A stretch of DNA of 64,000 nucleotides, from NCBI RefSeq assembly GCF_023702675.1, contig NZ_CP098478.1, positions 186,001-250,000 on the forward strand. Reading direction: 5' to 3'. The position numbers and the translations under genes were made by a program. The notes beneath the pieces were generated by a model. It did no database searches. It worked only from the letters and a program-made list of their open reading frames with translations, and was not told the DNA's origin. Positions 36,312 to 45,568 of the stretch are shown piece after piece. This DNA is from Acinetobacter sp. C26M. Its GTDB lineage: Bacteria; Pseudomonadota; Gammaproteobacteria; Pseudomonadales; Moraxellaceae. Numbering within the stretch: position 1 is the first letter of the stretch; each line of letters opens with the position of its first letter.

Positions 36312-36411
36312 AACGTGGCGAGAATTCTACAGAATCTGTTTAAAAAAACAAGCGAAAAAATGAGCAATCAGATAAATTTAATTCGTTTGTCGAATTTTCG
36401 CCGATTTCAGC

Positions 36412-36738
36412 TTAGCTATTGAGTGCATAGACAAAGGAATCAATCACTTCACCTGTGCTTAAATGCGCTTTAACAGGGACGCGTTGATAGCCTGCACCTT
36501 CGAATTCATCCAATGCTTGCCAGTGTTGTTCTAGATTGTCTGAAAAAAAGACAAAGCCAGAGACTTTATGCTCGCTTTGATCGAGCACAATACCTGGAAA
36601 GCCCAATTCAGCTCCCCAGCCTTGTTGTTTGAGTGTGCCAAATACATGTGCTTCTGCCCATGTACCACCAATATTTTCCATGATATGGGCATTAGGACGG
36701 TTTGGTCCTAGAGTCCCGTAAACAAATAAACTGAGCAT
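36412..36738 (-). CDS. gamma-glutamylcyclotransferase-family protein
   Basis: This 108-residue GGCT/AIG2-fold protein has the substrate-loop motif YGTL (7-10) and the presumed catalytic Glu80 in LDEFEG. The ATG at 36738 is chosen because FVYGTL follows directly; the upstream extension to 36795 is hydrophobic and unlike the family. The exact substrate (gamma-glutamyl peptide or amine) is unknown. Confidence 0.85.
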   Translation of the reverse strand: MLSLFVYGTLGPNRPNAHIMENIGGTWAEAHVFGTLKQQGWGAELGFPGIVLDQSEHKVSGFVFFSDNLEQHWQALDEFEGAGYQRVPVKAHLSTGEVIDSFVYALNS

Positions 36739-37048
36739 AGTGAAAGCGAGGAAAGTAAAAGAAATAGAGTAGCAAAATTCTGATAAAAAGAGCATGTGTT
36801 TATAGATACGTTATCAAAGTTAGAATTAATTCTTCCTAAATTTTGAATATTAAATAAAAGATGATTTTTCTTTTCTGCTATAGATGTCGATAGTCGAATT
36901 TATACCAATCTTTATTTGCAATCAGAGACAATGCAGTAGGTTTGAATGTAGTTTTCCCAATCGGACTTTAGAAGATTCTTGAATTAATTCGAATTGATCT
37001 TTGGTTTAAATTTTAGAGAATTTTGCTTAAGCTAAAAATGATATAAAC
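36739..37048. other. AT-rich intergenic region
   Basis: About 310 bp without a recognisable gene. The palindrome GAATTAATTC occurs twice (near 36822 and 36982). It holds the promoter of the minus-strand gene before it. Confidence 0.35.
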
Positions 37049-37079
37049 AAAAAAGCTTAAATCATCAGATTTAAGCTTT
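37049..37079 (-). terminator. terminator for tRNA-Ser
   Basis: A 12-bp perfect stem AAAGCTTAAATC/GATTTAAGCTTT is followed on the minus strand by six T residues, just past the tRNA-Ser gene. Confidence 0.88.
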
Positions 37080-37111
37080 CTCATTTCATGCAATCACATG
37101 AATAAAAATTC

Positions 37112-37201
37112 TGGCGGTGAGAGAGGGATTCGAACCCTCGATACGCGCAAACGTATACACACTTTCCAGGCGTGCTCCTTCAGCCACTCGGACACCTCAC
37201 C
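37112..37201 (-). tRNA. tRNA-Ser (GGA anticodon)
   Basis: A 90-nt class II tRNA is read on the minus strand, with acceptor GGTGAGG/CTCACC, anticodon loop CTGGAAA (anticodon GGA), a long variable arm typical of tRNA-Ser and encoded CCA. Confidence 0.95.
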
Positions 37202-37326
37202 AAGGTGTGCGATAGTACCCAAAAAAATGCACGCTGCCAAGTTGTAGTCGAACAGATTTGCAGAAAAACTTTTTGGCTAGTGATAATATTGCGCCATATA
37301 ACGTTCAACTTTGAAGACAACATCAT

Positions 37327-39207
37327 ATGCAAAGTACTGCAAAAAAAGCCGCATTGCCCGCGATGACGCTGGCAGCATTAGGGGTGGTATTTGGAGACAT
37401 TGGAACCAGTCCACTCTATGCAATACGGCAATGCTTTGTCACAGGGCATGTTGATATCAGTGAAGGTTCTATTTTAGGTATTCTTTCGCTGATCTTCTGG
37501 TGTATGAACCTAACCATCAGTTTTAAGTACGTCTCAATGATCATGCGTGCGGACAACAATGGCGAAGGCGGGATCATGTCATTGCTCGCACTGAATCTGC
37601 GTTCCTCCGTTTTTAGCAATAAAAATAAAATCTTTTTGATCGCATTGGGCTTTATCGGGGCATCCCTGTTCTTTGGTGATGGGATCATTACCCCGGCAAT
37701 TTCAGTACTGTCTGCGATTGAAGGTTTAAGTCTGGTGACGCCTGCTTTAGATCGTTGGCTGGTTCCGATTGCTTTAGGTATCCTCACTGCGCTGTTTATG
37801 GTGCAGCGGCATGGTACTGCCACTATGGGGAAATTCTTTGGCCCGATTACACTGTTATGGTTTGCATCTATTGGTCTGATTGGTCTCTGGAGCATTATCC
37901 AGACCCCGTATGTATTGATGATGGTCAATCCGTATTGGGCGTTCCATTTTGTTTTTGATCAACCGACAGTTGCCTTTATCACCATGGGTGCAGTGATTCT
38001 GACCATGACCGGTGGTGAGGCGTTGTATGCCGACATGGGGCATTTTGGACGCGTGCCAATTAAACTGGCGTGGTTCTTGGTGGTACTGCCTTGTTTGCTT
38101 TTAAACTATGCAGGGCAAGGGGCGCTGCTGTTACGTGATGCCAAAGCCATTGAAAACCCGTTCTATTTACTGGTTCCAGATTGGGCCTTATTCCCGATGA
38201 TTGGCTTGGCGACAGCCGCAGCCGTGATTGCTTCCCAAGCGGTGATCACAGGCGTATTTTCAATGGCGAACCAAGCCATCCAATTACGCTATTTACCGCG
38301 CTTAACCGTGCACCATACTTCGGATGTAGAACAAGGTCAGATCTATCTGCCTTTCATTAACTGGGTGTTGTTTATCTCGGTGGTGATCCTGATTTTATTG
38401 TTTGAAAGCAGTGCAGAATTGGCGAGTGCTTATGGTGTAGCGGTAACCATGACCATGCTGTGCGGTACGATTTTGATCTCGACCTTAGCCTATGGCGTAT
38501 GGCGTTGGCCGTTATGGAAAGTGGCGTTATTTGCGGTGCCATTCCTGATTATTGATTTAATTTTTGTTGGTTCAACTTCATTGAAAATCCTATCAGGTGG
38601 TTGGGTGCCGATCCTGATTGGTGTGGTGGTATATACCATTTTGATGACGTGGAAACGTGGTCGCGAAATTGTCTATAACCGTATGGAAACCAATGCTTTG
38701 CCAATTGAGTTATTTATCAAGAGTATTGGCATGAGTAAAGAAACCCATTTTGTACCAGGTGAAGCGATTTTCTTAACAGGTACACCAAACATTGTGCCGC
38801 ATGCGATGTTACACAACATCAAGCACAATAAAGTGCTGCATGAACGTAATGTGATGGTCACGGTATATACCCAAGATATTCCGTATGTGGCTGAAGCAGA
38901 TCGCTTAAAAGTTGAAAAACTGGATGAGCATTTTTATCGAATCTATATGTACTACGGATTTAAAGATCAGCCGAATGTACCGAATGCATTAGAGCAAGCT
39001 TATAAGGAACTTGGTTTTGAATTCGATATGATGCAAATGAGTTTCTTCATTTCACGTGATCGTATCGTGCATACCGTGGGGGATGGCATGTCACCGTGGC
39101 GTGAAAAGTTGTTCATCTCGATGCAGCGTAATACCAGCCCTGTCAGTGACTTCTATCAGATTCCAACCAACCGCGTGGTGGAGTTAGGCAGTCAGATCGA
39201 AATTTAA
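37327..39207 (+). CDS. kup: low-affinity potassium transporter Kup
   Basis: This 626-residue K+/H+ symporter of the KUP/HAK family has the N-terminal [14 protein letters not shown] signature, about 12 transmembrane segments ([24 protein letters not shown]) and a soluble C-terminal domain from about residue 450. Length matches E. coli Kup. It is monocistronic and diverges from tRNA-Ser. Confidence 0.96.
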   Translation: MQSTAKKAALPAMTLAALGVVFGDIGTSPLYAIRQCFVTGHVDISEGSILGILSLIFWCMNLTISFKYVSMIMRADNNGEGGIMSLLALNLRSSVFSNKNKIFLIALGFIGASLFFGDGIITPAISVLSAIEGLSLVTPALDRWLVPIALGILTALFMVQRHGTATMGKFFGPITLLWFASIGLIGLWSIIQTPYVLMMVNPYWAFHFVFDQPTVAFITMGAVILTMTGGEALYADMGHFGRVPIKLAWFLVVLPCLLLNYAGQGALLLRDAKAIENPFYLLVPDWALFPMIGLATAAAVIASQAVITGVFSMANQAIQLRYLPRLTVHHTSDVEQGQIYLPFINWVLFISVVILILLFESSAELASAYGVAVTMTMLCGTILISTLAYGVWRWPLWKVALFAVPFLIIDLIFVGSTSLKILSGGWVPILIGVVVYTILMTWKRGREIVYNRMETNALPIELFIKSIGMSKETHFVPGEAIFLTGTPNIVPHAMLHNIKHNKVLHERNVMVTVYTQDIPYVAEADRLKVEKLDEHFYRIYMYYGFKDQPNVPNALEQAYKELGFEFDMMQMSFFISRDRIVHTVGDGMSPWREKLFISMQRNTSPVSDFYQIPTNRVVELGSQIEI

Positions 39208-39218
39208 GAAAAACGTAT

Positions 39219-39246
39219 AAAAAAGGCACCTGAGCGTGCCTTTTTT
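39219..39246 (+). terminator. rho-independent terminator after kup
   Basis: The AAAAAAGGCAC/GTGCCTTTTTT stem with a T run lies 12 bp after the stop. Confidence 0.9.
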
Positions 39247-39365
39247 ATTGTCTGTAGATCAAGTGTACAGATTTGCGACATAAAGTGTCGCTCTGGGCTG
39301 AAACTCAATATACACAGGGCTTTTGAGTTGTTAAGCTGCGCGTTCGTATTGATTTTGATGTAGTT

Positions 39366-40439
39366 ATGGCAAAGAGACCAACTCGAAAGAGTAAAACACC
39401 ATTTGCTTTTTTGAGCCAAAATATTGGAAAGATGGTGTTGGCTTTGGTCGCGACAGGAAGTTTTGCGATCGCATTTGGTAGTGAAAAAATTTCGAAGTTG
39501 ATGCCATTTCAATCCAGTAATGCTGCTTGTCTAAAACAATTTTATCGTGATGTTCCACCGTTATTAAGCAAAGACAGTCTGAAAAAAGACAGCTATGCCT
39601 TGTGCTTTAATGATTTTAATGTGATGTATTCAGGTGTATCTAAGACCCCATTGTGGACGGCAGAACATCTGACACCAGAACGCTTAAGCGTCAAAATTAA
39701 ACGGGAAGATAATTTCCACGAAGAAACACGGGTCAAACTTGCACATCGTGCGTTGTTATCTGACTATCGTGGCTCGGGCTATGACCGTGGGCATATGGCA
39801 CCAAATGGCGATATGAATAATACTGCGGCACAGTATGACAGCTTTTCTTTAGCCAATATGGTTCCGCAAGCACCTAAAAATAATCAGGAAGTTTGGCGTA
39901 AGTTAGAAGAAGCGGTACGTTCAGTCGTGACCAAACAGCATAAAGATGCCTATGTACTGACAGGGCCAGTATTTGAAGGTAAACGCCTGAAAACTATTGG
40001 TAAGGGCGTGATTGTGCCGACTGCGGTATATAAAGCGGTGTATTTACCCAAGCAAGGGATTATTGGTGCTTACTATGCGCCAAATAATAATTCTCAGCAG
40101 GTCAAAGTGGTCAGTGTTTGCTATTTGGAAGAGAAACTTGGCATCAACTTGTTCCCTCAATTGACGGAACAACAGAAGCGTAATGTTTATCAATTGCCAC
40201 TTTCTGCAGTACAAGTAAAGCCGAATAAAGACATCAGTTATTCGCATTGGGATGGACAGAGTCAGTGTGCAGAAGAAGTTAAAACCGATGCCATTCAAGT
40301 GCAGCAACGTGAATTTACTTCACAGCAAACCGAGGCCGCAGAAAGCAAATTCCCACAAATTGATGAAGAGACCAAACAAGCCTTGATCAATCAATTGGTA
40401 AATGCATTGCTGCAGTATTTCTTACAAATGTTGAGATAA
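39366..40439 (+). CDS. NUC1-type DNA/RNA non-specific endonuclease, membrane-anchored
   Basis: This 357-residue protein has the beta-beta-alpha metal motif DRGHMAPNGDM (His143 general base) and a downstream NMVPQAPKNNQEVW with the metal-binding Asn, as in Serratia NucA. An N-terminal hydrophobic segment (residues 22-38) preceded by a highly basic stretch suggests export or an inner-membrane anchor with the nuclease in the periplasm. A C-terminal extension of about 60 residues lacks recognised similarity. It may degrade extracellular or incoming nucleic acid. A small gene follows 72 bp later. Confidence 0.9.
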   Translation: MAKRPTRKSKTPFAFLSQNIGKMVLALVATGSFAIAFGSEKISKLMPFQSSNAACLKQFYRDVPPLLSKDSLKKDSYALCFNDFNVMYSGVSKTPLWTAEHLTPERLSVKIKREDNFHEETRVKLAHRALLSDYRGSGYDRGHMAPNGDMNNTAAQYDSFSLANMVPQAPKNNQEVWRKLEEAVRSVVTKQHKDAYVLTGPVFEGKRLKTIGKGVIVPTAVYKAVYLPKQGIIGAYYAPNNNSQQVKVVSVCYLEEKLGINLFPQLTEQQKRNVYQLPLSAVQVKPNKDISYSHWDGQSQCAEEVKTDAIQVQQREFTSQQTEAAESKFPQIDEETKQALINQLVNALLQYFLQMLR

Positions 40440-40511
40440 TGTAGAACATCTTGCAAAGTCATTCTGCATGGCTCATGTTGTGGAATAGACAACAACAATG
40501 AGAGGGAAACG

Positions 40512-40754
40512 ATGTTTAAACCTTTTGAACAGGGTGATGAATCCTCAGCAATTTATGATCTGACCTTGGAAAATCAGGTCGATTGCGTGAGTTTATATGG
40601 CAATTTACAGATTACCAAAGATCAGGCAGGGCTGAAAACGGCAAAGGCATTGCAAAGCTTTATTAATGATGTGGTTGCCGCTTTGGAGAAAGAACAACTT
40701 CCTGAACAGATTGACAGAAAGCCTGAGCAGGACATAGAGAATCCATTCTTATAA
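40512..40754 (+). CDS. small protein of unknown function
   Basis: This 80-residue acidic soluble protein (MFKPFEQGDESSAIYDLTLE...) is unrecognised. A strong GAGAGGGAAACG ribosome-binding site, regular codon use and a terminator 2 bp after the stop support it as real. It lies downstream of the NUC1 nuclease but is probably transcribed separately or by readthrough. No immunity-protein similarity is evident. Confidence 0.72.
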   Translation: MFKPFEQGDESSAIYDLTLENQVDCVSLYGNLQITKDQAGLKTAKALQSFINDVVAALEKEQLPEQIDRKPEQDIENPFL

Positions 40755-40756
40755 AT

Positions 40757-40786
40757 AAAAAACCAGCCTCTAACGGCTGGTTTTTT
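40757..40786. terminator. bidirectional terminator
   Basis: The AAAAAACCAGCC/GGCTGGTTTTTT stem lies between the small protein gene and convergent aqpZ. Confidence 0.9.
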
Positions 40787-40802
40787 ATGGGATGTATCGT
40801 GC

Positions 40803-41492
40803 TTAGTCTTTCTCGCTGCCCACGAATTTGTAGATCACTGCACCAATGATGGCACCGATGATTGGTGCAACCCAGAACAACCAAAGTTGGCTGATTGCTG
40901 CGGTCTCAGCAAATAACGCAACTGCAGTACTACGTGCAGGGTTAACAGATGTGTTGGTGACTGGAATACTGATCAAGTGGATCAAGGTTAAAGCTAAACC
41001 AATCGCGATTGGTGCAAAGCCCGCAGGCGCGCGACGATCCGTTGCTCCCATAATCACGATCAAGAAGAATGCAGTTAAAACAACCTCAATCAAGAATGCA
41101 GATGCGACAGAGAAATGGTTTGGAGAGAGTTCACCATAACCATTGGTTGCGAAACCGCCAGTACCTGCGAAACCTGCTTGACCTTGTACGATGATGTACA
41201 GCACGAATGCTGCAAGCGCACCACCAATCACTTGAGACACGATATAAGGGACTAAATCTTTAGAATCAAAACGTCCACCCACCCATAAACCAACACTGAC
41301 AGCTGGGTTAAAGTGACCACCAGAAATATGACCGAAAGCGTAAGCACCTGTTAAAACAGTTAAACCAAATGCTAATGCAACACCTAAGAAACCAATGCCA
41401 AGTTCAGGGTACGCAGCTGCAAGAACAGCACTACCACAACCACCAAAAACAAGCCAAAAGGTCCCGAGAAATTCTGCTAAATATTTGTTCAT
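40803..41492 (-). CDS. aqpZ: aquaporin Z
   Basis: This 229-residue MIP-family water channel has six transmembrane helices and two NPA half-helices, HFNPAVSVG (Asn62) and NTSVNPARS (Asn184, selectivity-filter Arg187). The ATG at 41492 ([14 protein letters not shown]) is the canonical start; an upstream in-frame extension to 41531 is unlikely. Confidence 0.95.
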   Translation of the reverse strand: MNKYLAEFLGTFWLVFGGCGSAVLAAAYPELGIGFLGVALAFGLTVLTGAYAFGHISGGHFNPAVSVGLWVGGRFDSKDLVPYIVSQVIGGALAAFVLYIIVQGQAGFAGTGGFATNGYGELSPNHFSVASAFLIEVVLTAFFLIVIMGATDRRAPAGFAPIAIGLALTLIHLISIPVTNTSVNPARSTAVALFAETAAISQLWLFWVAPIIGAIIGAVIYKFVGSEKD

Positions 41493-41668
41493 TGTTATCA
41501 CCACATCAGTTATAAAAAATAAAAAAAGCAAACATCCAAAATTTATTATGGATATGTTTAACCCTCGTGAAAAAATTGTGAACTAATTCACATAGGTATA
41601 TAGGCTCTTATATAAAACGGGCGAAAAAATCGATCAGTTGCGAAACCGTTAGTTCGTCAGTATTTTTA

Positions 41669-42676
41669 TTACGAATTGTAAGTTGTGTTGTTGTTTCGCC
41701 ACTGTTGCGGGGTTTGCCCCGTCCAAATCTTAAAAGCTCGCTGAAAAGCACTTTGTTCAGAATAACAGAGCAGTAGCGCAATTTCTTGTAAACTCAGATG
41801 AGGATCTTTTAAATATTCGGTCGCCAACATAAAACGAACCTGCTGTACCCGCTCCTGAAAGGTGGTGTCTTGTTGTTGTAAATGGCGCTGTAATTGACGC
41901 ACGGAAAGGCCAAGTTTTTCGGCGATAAAATCGATTTGATATTGGTTTTTTTGTAGGCCTGTCAAAATGGCATGTTGTAGCCGTTGATCCAGTTGAGTCG
42001 AATTAGGCAGTTTATCCAGCAAGGCTTGGGCTTGCTGTAACAACAGTTGTTGTAAGGTGTGATCACCTGTTTTGAGTGGCTTAAAAGCTTCGCTGACAGG
42101 CAATAATAATTGGGTTTTGGGTTGTTCAAAACGCACTTTACAATGGAAATATTGCTCATAAATGCTGATGTTTTTTGGTGCAGCATTGACGAAATGTACT
42201 TCATGTAGATGGATACTATCACCTGACATAAACAGTTTAAGGAATTGTACCATCAGGGCAATCGCGATTTCATCGGTCAGTTGGGTCGGATGTGGCTCAG
42301 GCGCTTCCCAACGAATTGACGCATAGGGAGGATTAAATTCAACCACCAAAGGACTGCCATCATAAATCAGCCGATGAAAATCATGATAGCGTGCCAAAGC
42401 TTCACCTAGGTTTTCACAGGATAAAGCCAAATAGGCAATGATACCTAAGTGTTTGGGTTGTACATAGGCTGCGATTTCCAAGCCTAGACCACTCTTCGGA
42501 TGCAGTCGATTTAGATCTTCCAACAGATCACGCCAAATCACATAATCAAAACGCTCTAGGTTTTGAACCTGTTGTAATTGTTCAGGAATATGGATGTTCT
42601 CTGCTTCACAATATGCTTTTAATAAATGCCCCAAACCACCAAAAACAGAGCCTGTATAGTTCTTGAGTTGAGACAT
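41669..42676 (-). CDS. AraC-family regulator with N-terminal Arac_N-type ligand domain
   Basis: This 335-residue protein has a long N-terminal effector domain of the kind in OruR/MmsR-like regulators and a C-terminal double helix-turn-helix (IDFIAEKLGLSVRQLQRHLQQQ; LSLQEIALLLCYSEQSAFQRAFKIWTGQTPQQWR). The ATG at 42676 has GGAG at the correct distance. It diverges from a fatty-acid-hydroxylase-family gene, with an AraC-like direct-repeat site between them, and probably activates it in response to a lipid-related signal. Confidence 0.9.
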   Translation of the reverse strand: MSQLKNYTGSVFGGLGHLLKAYCEAENIHIPEQLQQVQNLERFDYVIWRDLLEDLNRLHPKSGLGLEIAAYVQPKHLGIIAYLALSCENLGEALARYHDFHRLIYDGSPLVVEFNPPYASIRWEAPEPHPTQLTDEIAIALMVQFLKLFMSGDSIHLHEVHFVNAAPKNISIYEQYFHCKVRFEQPKTQLLLPVSEAFKPLKTGDHTLQQLLLQQAQALLDKLPNSTQLDQRLQHAILTGLQKNQYQIDFIAEKLGLSVRQLQRHLQQQDTTFQERVQQVRFMLATEYLKDPHLSLQEIALLLCYSEQSAFQRAFKIWTGQTPQQWRNNNTTYNS

Positions 42677-42696
42677 CCTGTCCACTCCTTATCTTG

Positions 42697-42734
42697 TCGT
42701 GTTTTGTCAATATAAATATATCGTATCGTCAATA
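42697..42734. promoter_or_regulatory. candidate AraC-family binding site upstream of hydroxylase
   Basis: Two direct GTCAATA repeats (42706-42712 and 42728-42734) are spaced 22 bp, about two helical turns, the usual arrangement for AraC-type activators. The first is extended to TGTCGTG-N2-TTGTCAATA. A TATATC -10-like element follows 17 bp after the second repeat. A second copy of this arrangement occurs at 43510-43548. Confidence 0.55.
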
Positions 42735-42791
42735 CTTCGCCTACAAAAATTTATATCTTTAATAAAAATAAGGAAACATTTGGAGAAAACC

Positions 42792-43445
42792 ATGATTAAG
42801 GGTTTTATCGCAGGATTGGCTGTTGCAAATGCATTTGAATGGTTTGCACATAAATACATTTTGCATGGGGTACATCGTCCGGGACAGCCACGTTATAGCC
42901 CTGTACCGAAAAGTATGGAATCGCACTGGGCGCATCATCGTGAAGTACGTAAACAGCAGTTTTCTGATGATTGCTATGTTGAAGGGGTGGAGCATTGGCG
43001 TACCCGTAACGAAATTATGTCTTTGGCTGTGGTGGCAGGCGTTGCCAGTGTGGCGTTTTATCCAATCTCAAAAGGAATGTCTTTGGCAGCACTGTATAGT
43101 GCAGGCAACTATTATTATGTGCATCGTCGGGCACACTTAGAGCCTGACTGGGCAAAACAAACCATTCCTTGGCATTATGATCATCATATGAATTCAAACC
43201 AAGATGCTAACTGGTGCGTGACGCGTCCATGGTTTGATTATGTGATGGGTACCCGTGTGGTGTCTTCTGCGGATTTAAAAGAGGCCAATCCATTGGGTCT
43301 TCCTTTACCTGCAGCTTTATCTAAAGTTTTGACGCAAGCGATTGAGTCCGTTTTTCCTGCAAAATGGGTTGAACAAAAACCAAAATTGGTAACATCGCCT
43401 GCAAAGCAAACTGAGGCAGAACCAAAACAAGAATCAGTGGCTTAA
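42792..43445 (+). CDS. fatty-acid hydroxylase / sterol desaturase superfamily protein
   Basis: This 217-residue integral-membrane di-iron protein has the expected histidine clusters: His20/His25 (HKYILH), His45/48/49 (HWAHH), His111/115 (HRRAH) and His128/131/132 (HYDHH). It should hydroxylate or desaturate a lipid; the substrate is unknown. The ATG at 42792 has a GGAG ribosome-binding site; the open frame upstream to 42699 overlaps the regulatory repeats and is non-coding. The divergent AraC regulator is its likely activator. Confidence 0.87.
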   Translation: MIKGFIAGLAVANAFEWFAHKYILHGVHRPGQPRYSPVPKSMESHWAHHREVRKQQFSDDCYVEGVEHWRTRNEIMSLAVVAGVASVAFYPISKGMSLAALYSAGNYYYVHRRAHLEPDWAKQTIPWHYDHHMNSNQDANWCVTRPWFDYVMGTRVVSSADLKEANPLGLPLPAALSKVLTQAIESVFPAKWVEQKPKLVTSPAKQTEAEPKQESVA

Positions 43446-43472
43446 ACTGGATTGATCTTGAGGGGATCTTTG

Positions 43473-43529
43473 TTTTATTGACAAATCATGACGATAAAAA
43501 TAGGGGTATGTCGTGAATTGTCAATAAAA
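43473..43529. repeat. long inverted repeat downstream of hydroxylase gene
   Basis: Arms TTTTATTGACAA (43473-43484) and TTGTCAATAAAA (43518-43529) are perfect, and pairing continues inward with mismatches to about 20 bp. Each arm contains the GTCAATA half-site in opposite orientation. Confidence 0.7.
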
Positions 43530-43548
43530 TTGGTTTTTAATGTCAATA
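43510..43548. promoter_or_regulatory. second copy of the AraC-like direct-repeat site
   Basis: GTCAATA repeats at 43520-43526 and 43542-43548 are again spaced 22 bp, and the first again carries the TGTCGTG-N2-TTGTCAATA extension (two differences at the N2). It lies downstream of the hydroxylase stop, with no protein gene after it on the plus strand, only a terminator. Confidence 0.5.
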
Positions 43549-43577
43549 TCTTTACTCATTTTCTCGCTAATTTAGCT

Positions 43578-43682
43578 CAAGCATTTTAAATGCTCAGAAT
43601 TTGTTCAAAATGATGATATTGTGTTTACCCTCTAGCGTTGTATAACGCAGTTTCCATACCTTGCTCAGCAAGGTATTTTTTT
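43578..43682 (+). ncRNA. candidate AraC-regulated small RNA
   Basis: Downstream of the second GTCAATA site lie an AGCATTTTAAATGCT palindrome (43580-43594), a GCGTT/AACGC hairpin (43635-43648) and a strong terminator (43656-43682), with no ORF. A weak GCTAAT -10 is at 43566-43571. The simplest reading is a structured transcript of about 105 nt under the same activator as the hydroxylase. The hydroxylase mRNA's 3' end is an alternative explanation. Confidence 0.35.
43656..43682 (+). terminator. rho-independent terminator
   Basis: The ATACCTTGC/GCAAGGTAT stem is followed by seven T residues. It lies 210 bp after the hydroxylase stop. Confidence 0.88.
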
Positions 43683-43706
43683 GTCTGTATGTAGCTTTAT
43701 TTAAAT

Positions 43707-43735
43707 AAAAAACCTCTCACTTGAGAGGTTTTTTT
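43707..43735. terminator. terminator for hisF (bidirectional)
   Basis: The AAAAAACCTCTC/GAGAGGTTTTTTT stem lies 13 bp past the hisF stop on the minus strand. Confidence 0.9.
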
Positions 43736-43748
43736 ATGGCTCATCTAA

Positions 43749-44507
43749 TTAAAGACGCATCTCAATGCCTTGTGCGGCAAGATATTGTTTTGCTTCTGGA
43801 ATGGTGTGTTGACCAAAGTGGAAAATAGAAGCAGCCAGTACTGCATCTGCACCGCCTTTTAAGATGCCATCTGCTAAATGTTGTAAGTTTCCTACACCAC
43901 CCGAAGCGATGGTTGGAATATTGACGCGATCATTGATTTGACGCATCAAAGCAATGTCATAACCTGCTTTGGTACCATCAGCATCCATACTGGTAATCAG
44001 CAGTTCGCCTGCGCCGAAGTCAGCCATTTTCACCGCCCATTCAATCGCATCGATGCCTGTTGGCTTACGACCGCCGTGGGTAAAAATTTCCCACTTGTTC
44101 TCGCCCGTTTTTTTGGCATCAATTGCGACCACGATGCATTGCGCACCAAAGCGTTGCGAGGCTTCTTGGACAAATTCAGGGGTAAATACCGCAGCAGAGT
44201 TGATACTGACTTTATCGGCACCTGCATTCAACAATAAACGGATATCTTCAACTTTACGGACACCACCGCCCACAGTTAAGGGTACAAAAACGCTTTCTGC
44301 CATGCGTTCTACGGTACGGTAAGTGGTGTCGCGTCCATGATGGGTAGCAGTAATATCTAAAAAGGTAATTTCATCGGCACCTTGTTCGTTATAACGACGG
44401 GCGACTTCAACAGGGTCACCTGCGTCACGAATATCAAGGAATTGAACGCCTTTGACGACTCGACCATTATCAACATCTAAGCAAGGGATAATACGTTTTG
44501 CGAGCAT
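43749..44507 (-). CDS. hisF: imidazole glycerol phosphate synthase cyclase subunit
   Basis: This 252-residue (beta/alpha)8 subunit pairs with HisH to make imidazole glycerol phosphate and AICAR from PRFAR. The start [20 protein letters not shown] is canonical, with catalytic Asp11 (CLDVD) and the second catalytic Asp in [11 protein letters not shown]. The ATG at 44507 is preferred over an in-frame TTG at 44519. It lies 12-14 kb from hisA and hisH. Confidence 0.97.
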   Translation of the reverse strand: MLAKRIIPCLDVDNGRVVKGVQFLDIRDAGDPVEVARRYNEQGADEITFLDITATHHGRDTTYRTVERMAESVFVPLTVGGGVRKVEDIRLLLNAGADKVSINSAAVFTPEFVQEASQRFGAQCIVVAIDAKKTGENKWEIFTHGGRKPTGIDAIEWAVKMADFGAGELLITSMDADGTKAGYDIALMRQINDRVNIPTIASGGVGNLQHLADGILKGGADAVLAASIFHFGQHTIPEAKQYLAAQGIEMRL

Positions 44508-44608
44508 AAAATTTTCCAAAAAATCGCCAATAAAGAAAGGGGTGCTACACCTTCATGGAGGGAACAGGTATTCTATCAAACTTCACAGCTATTTTTTGCA
44601 GGTTTTCC

Positions 44609-45559
44609 ATGTCGGTTTATACCCCGTTGAGTTTAGAAGAAGTTCAAGCCTTTGCTGAGCCTTATGGTTTAGCGGTGATTGACCTGATTCCAATCCAAGG
44701 CGGTATTCAAAACACCAATTATTTTTTGGTGGATCAATCAAAGAAACAATATGTTTTAACGGTTTTTGAAGAATTAGATGCTGAAGGGGCAGGTGAACTG
44801 GTGCCTGTACTGGATTGTTTGGGTGAGGCTGGTGTACCTGTGGCGGTGCCTTTAAAGCATAGTGGGCAGGCGATTCATAGTATTGCAGATAAACCTGCAC
44901 AAATTGCCCCGCGCTTGATGGGTGAGCATCCTGAAGATACCAGCATTATCCAAATTCAGGCGATTGCACAAGCACAGGCAAAATTGCATTTGGCCTTACA
45001 AAGCTTTCCTTTAGAACGTGATTTTAATCGTAATCATCAATATTGGTCAGATGTTGCTGAGCAACTTAAGCCACAAATGAATGCGCAAGATCAGGTTTTA
45101 TTGGCAGAAGTGTTCCAACAGTTTGCAGCAATCACCCAGCAGCATCCAGACCGCCCTACTGGCTTTATTCATTCAGATTTATTTAGAGATAACACGTTGT
45201 TTGAAGGCGATCAACTACAGGGTATTCTTGATTTTTATGAATTGAATCAAGATGAATGGTTATTTGATATTGCGATTAGTATCAATGACTTTTGTACCGC
45301 CTATCCACAAGCGCATTTAGATCAAGCTAAGGCCGATGCTTTTCTTGAAGCTTATCAAAGCATTCGTCAGCTGACCGTTGATGAGTTAGCTTGTTTAAAT
45401 ATCTTCTTGGCGATGGCGGCGTGCCGTTTCTGGAGCATGCGCTTACAAGTGGCGCAGAAAAATGCTGAGCAAGGGCGTACAGGCGATGATATTTTGCAAA
45501 AAGATCCGCTGGAAATGCGCATGATGTTACAAGACCGTTTACAACGAATCACAGCTTAG
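44609..45559 (+). CDS. thrB: homoserine kinase (ThrB, APH-fold type)
   Basis: This 316-residue kinase is the pseudomonad-type ThrB with an aminoglycoside-phosphotransferase fold and phosphorylates homoserine in threonine synthesis. Key motifs are GGIQNTNYF, the Brenner-type HSDLFRDNTLF catalytic loop and GILDFYE. The ATG at 44609 (MSVYTPLSLEEV) is the family start; the upstream extension is discarded. A CSD/DUF1294 gene follows after 9 bp. Confidence 0.93.
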   Translation: MSVYTPLSLEEVQAFAEPYGLAVIDLIPIQGGIQNTNYFLVDQSKKQYVLTVFEELDAEGAGELVPVLDCLGEAGVPVAVPLKHSGQAIHSIADKPAQIAPRLMGEHPEDTSIIQIQAIAQAQAKLHLALQSFPLERDFNRNHQYWSDVAEQLKPQMNAQDQVLLAEVFQQFAAITQQHPDRPTGFIHSDLFRDNTLFEGDQLQGILDFYELNQDEWLFDIAISINDFCTAYPQAHLDQAKADAFLEAYQSIRQLTVDELACLNIFLAMAACRFWSMRLQVAQKNAEQGRTGDDILQKDPLEMRMMLQDRLQRITA

Positions 45560-45568
45560 GAAACAGAC

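Noticed and set aside
42699..42791. Longer start of the fatty-acid hydroxylase
   Set aside because: It would overlap the direct-repeat operator and promoter; the ATG at 42792 has a proper ribosome-binding site.
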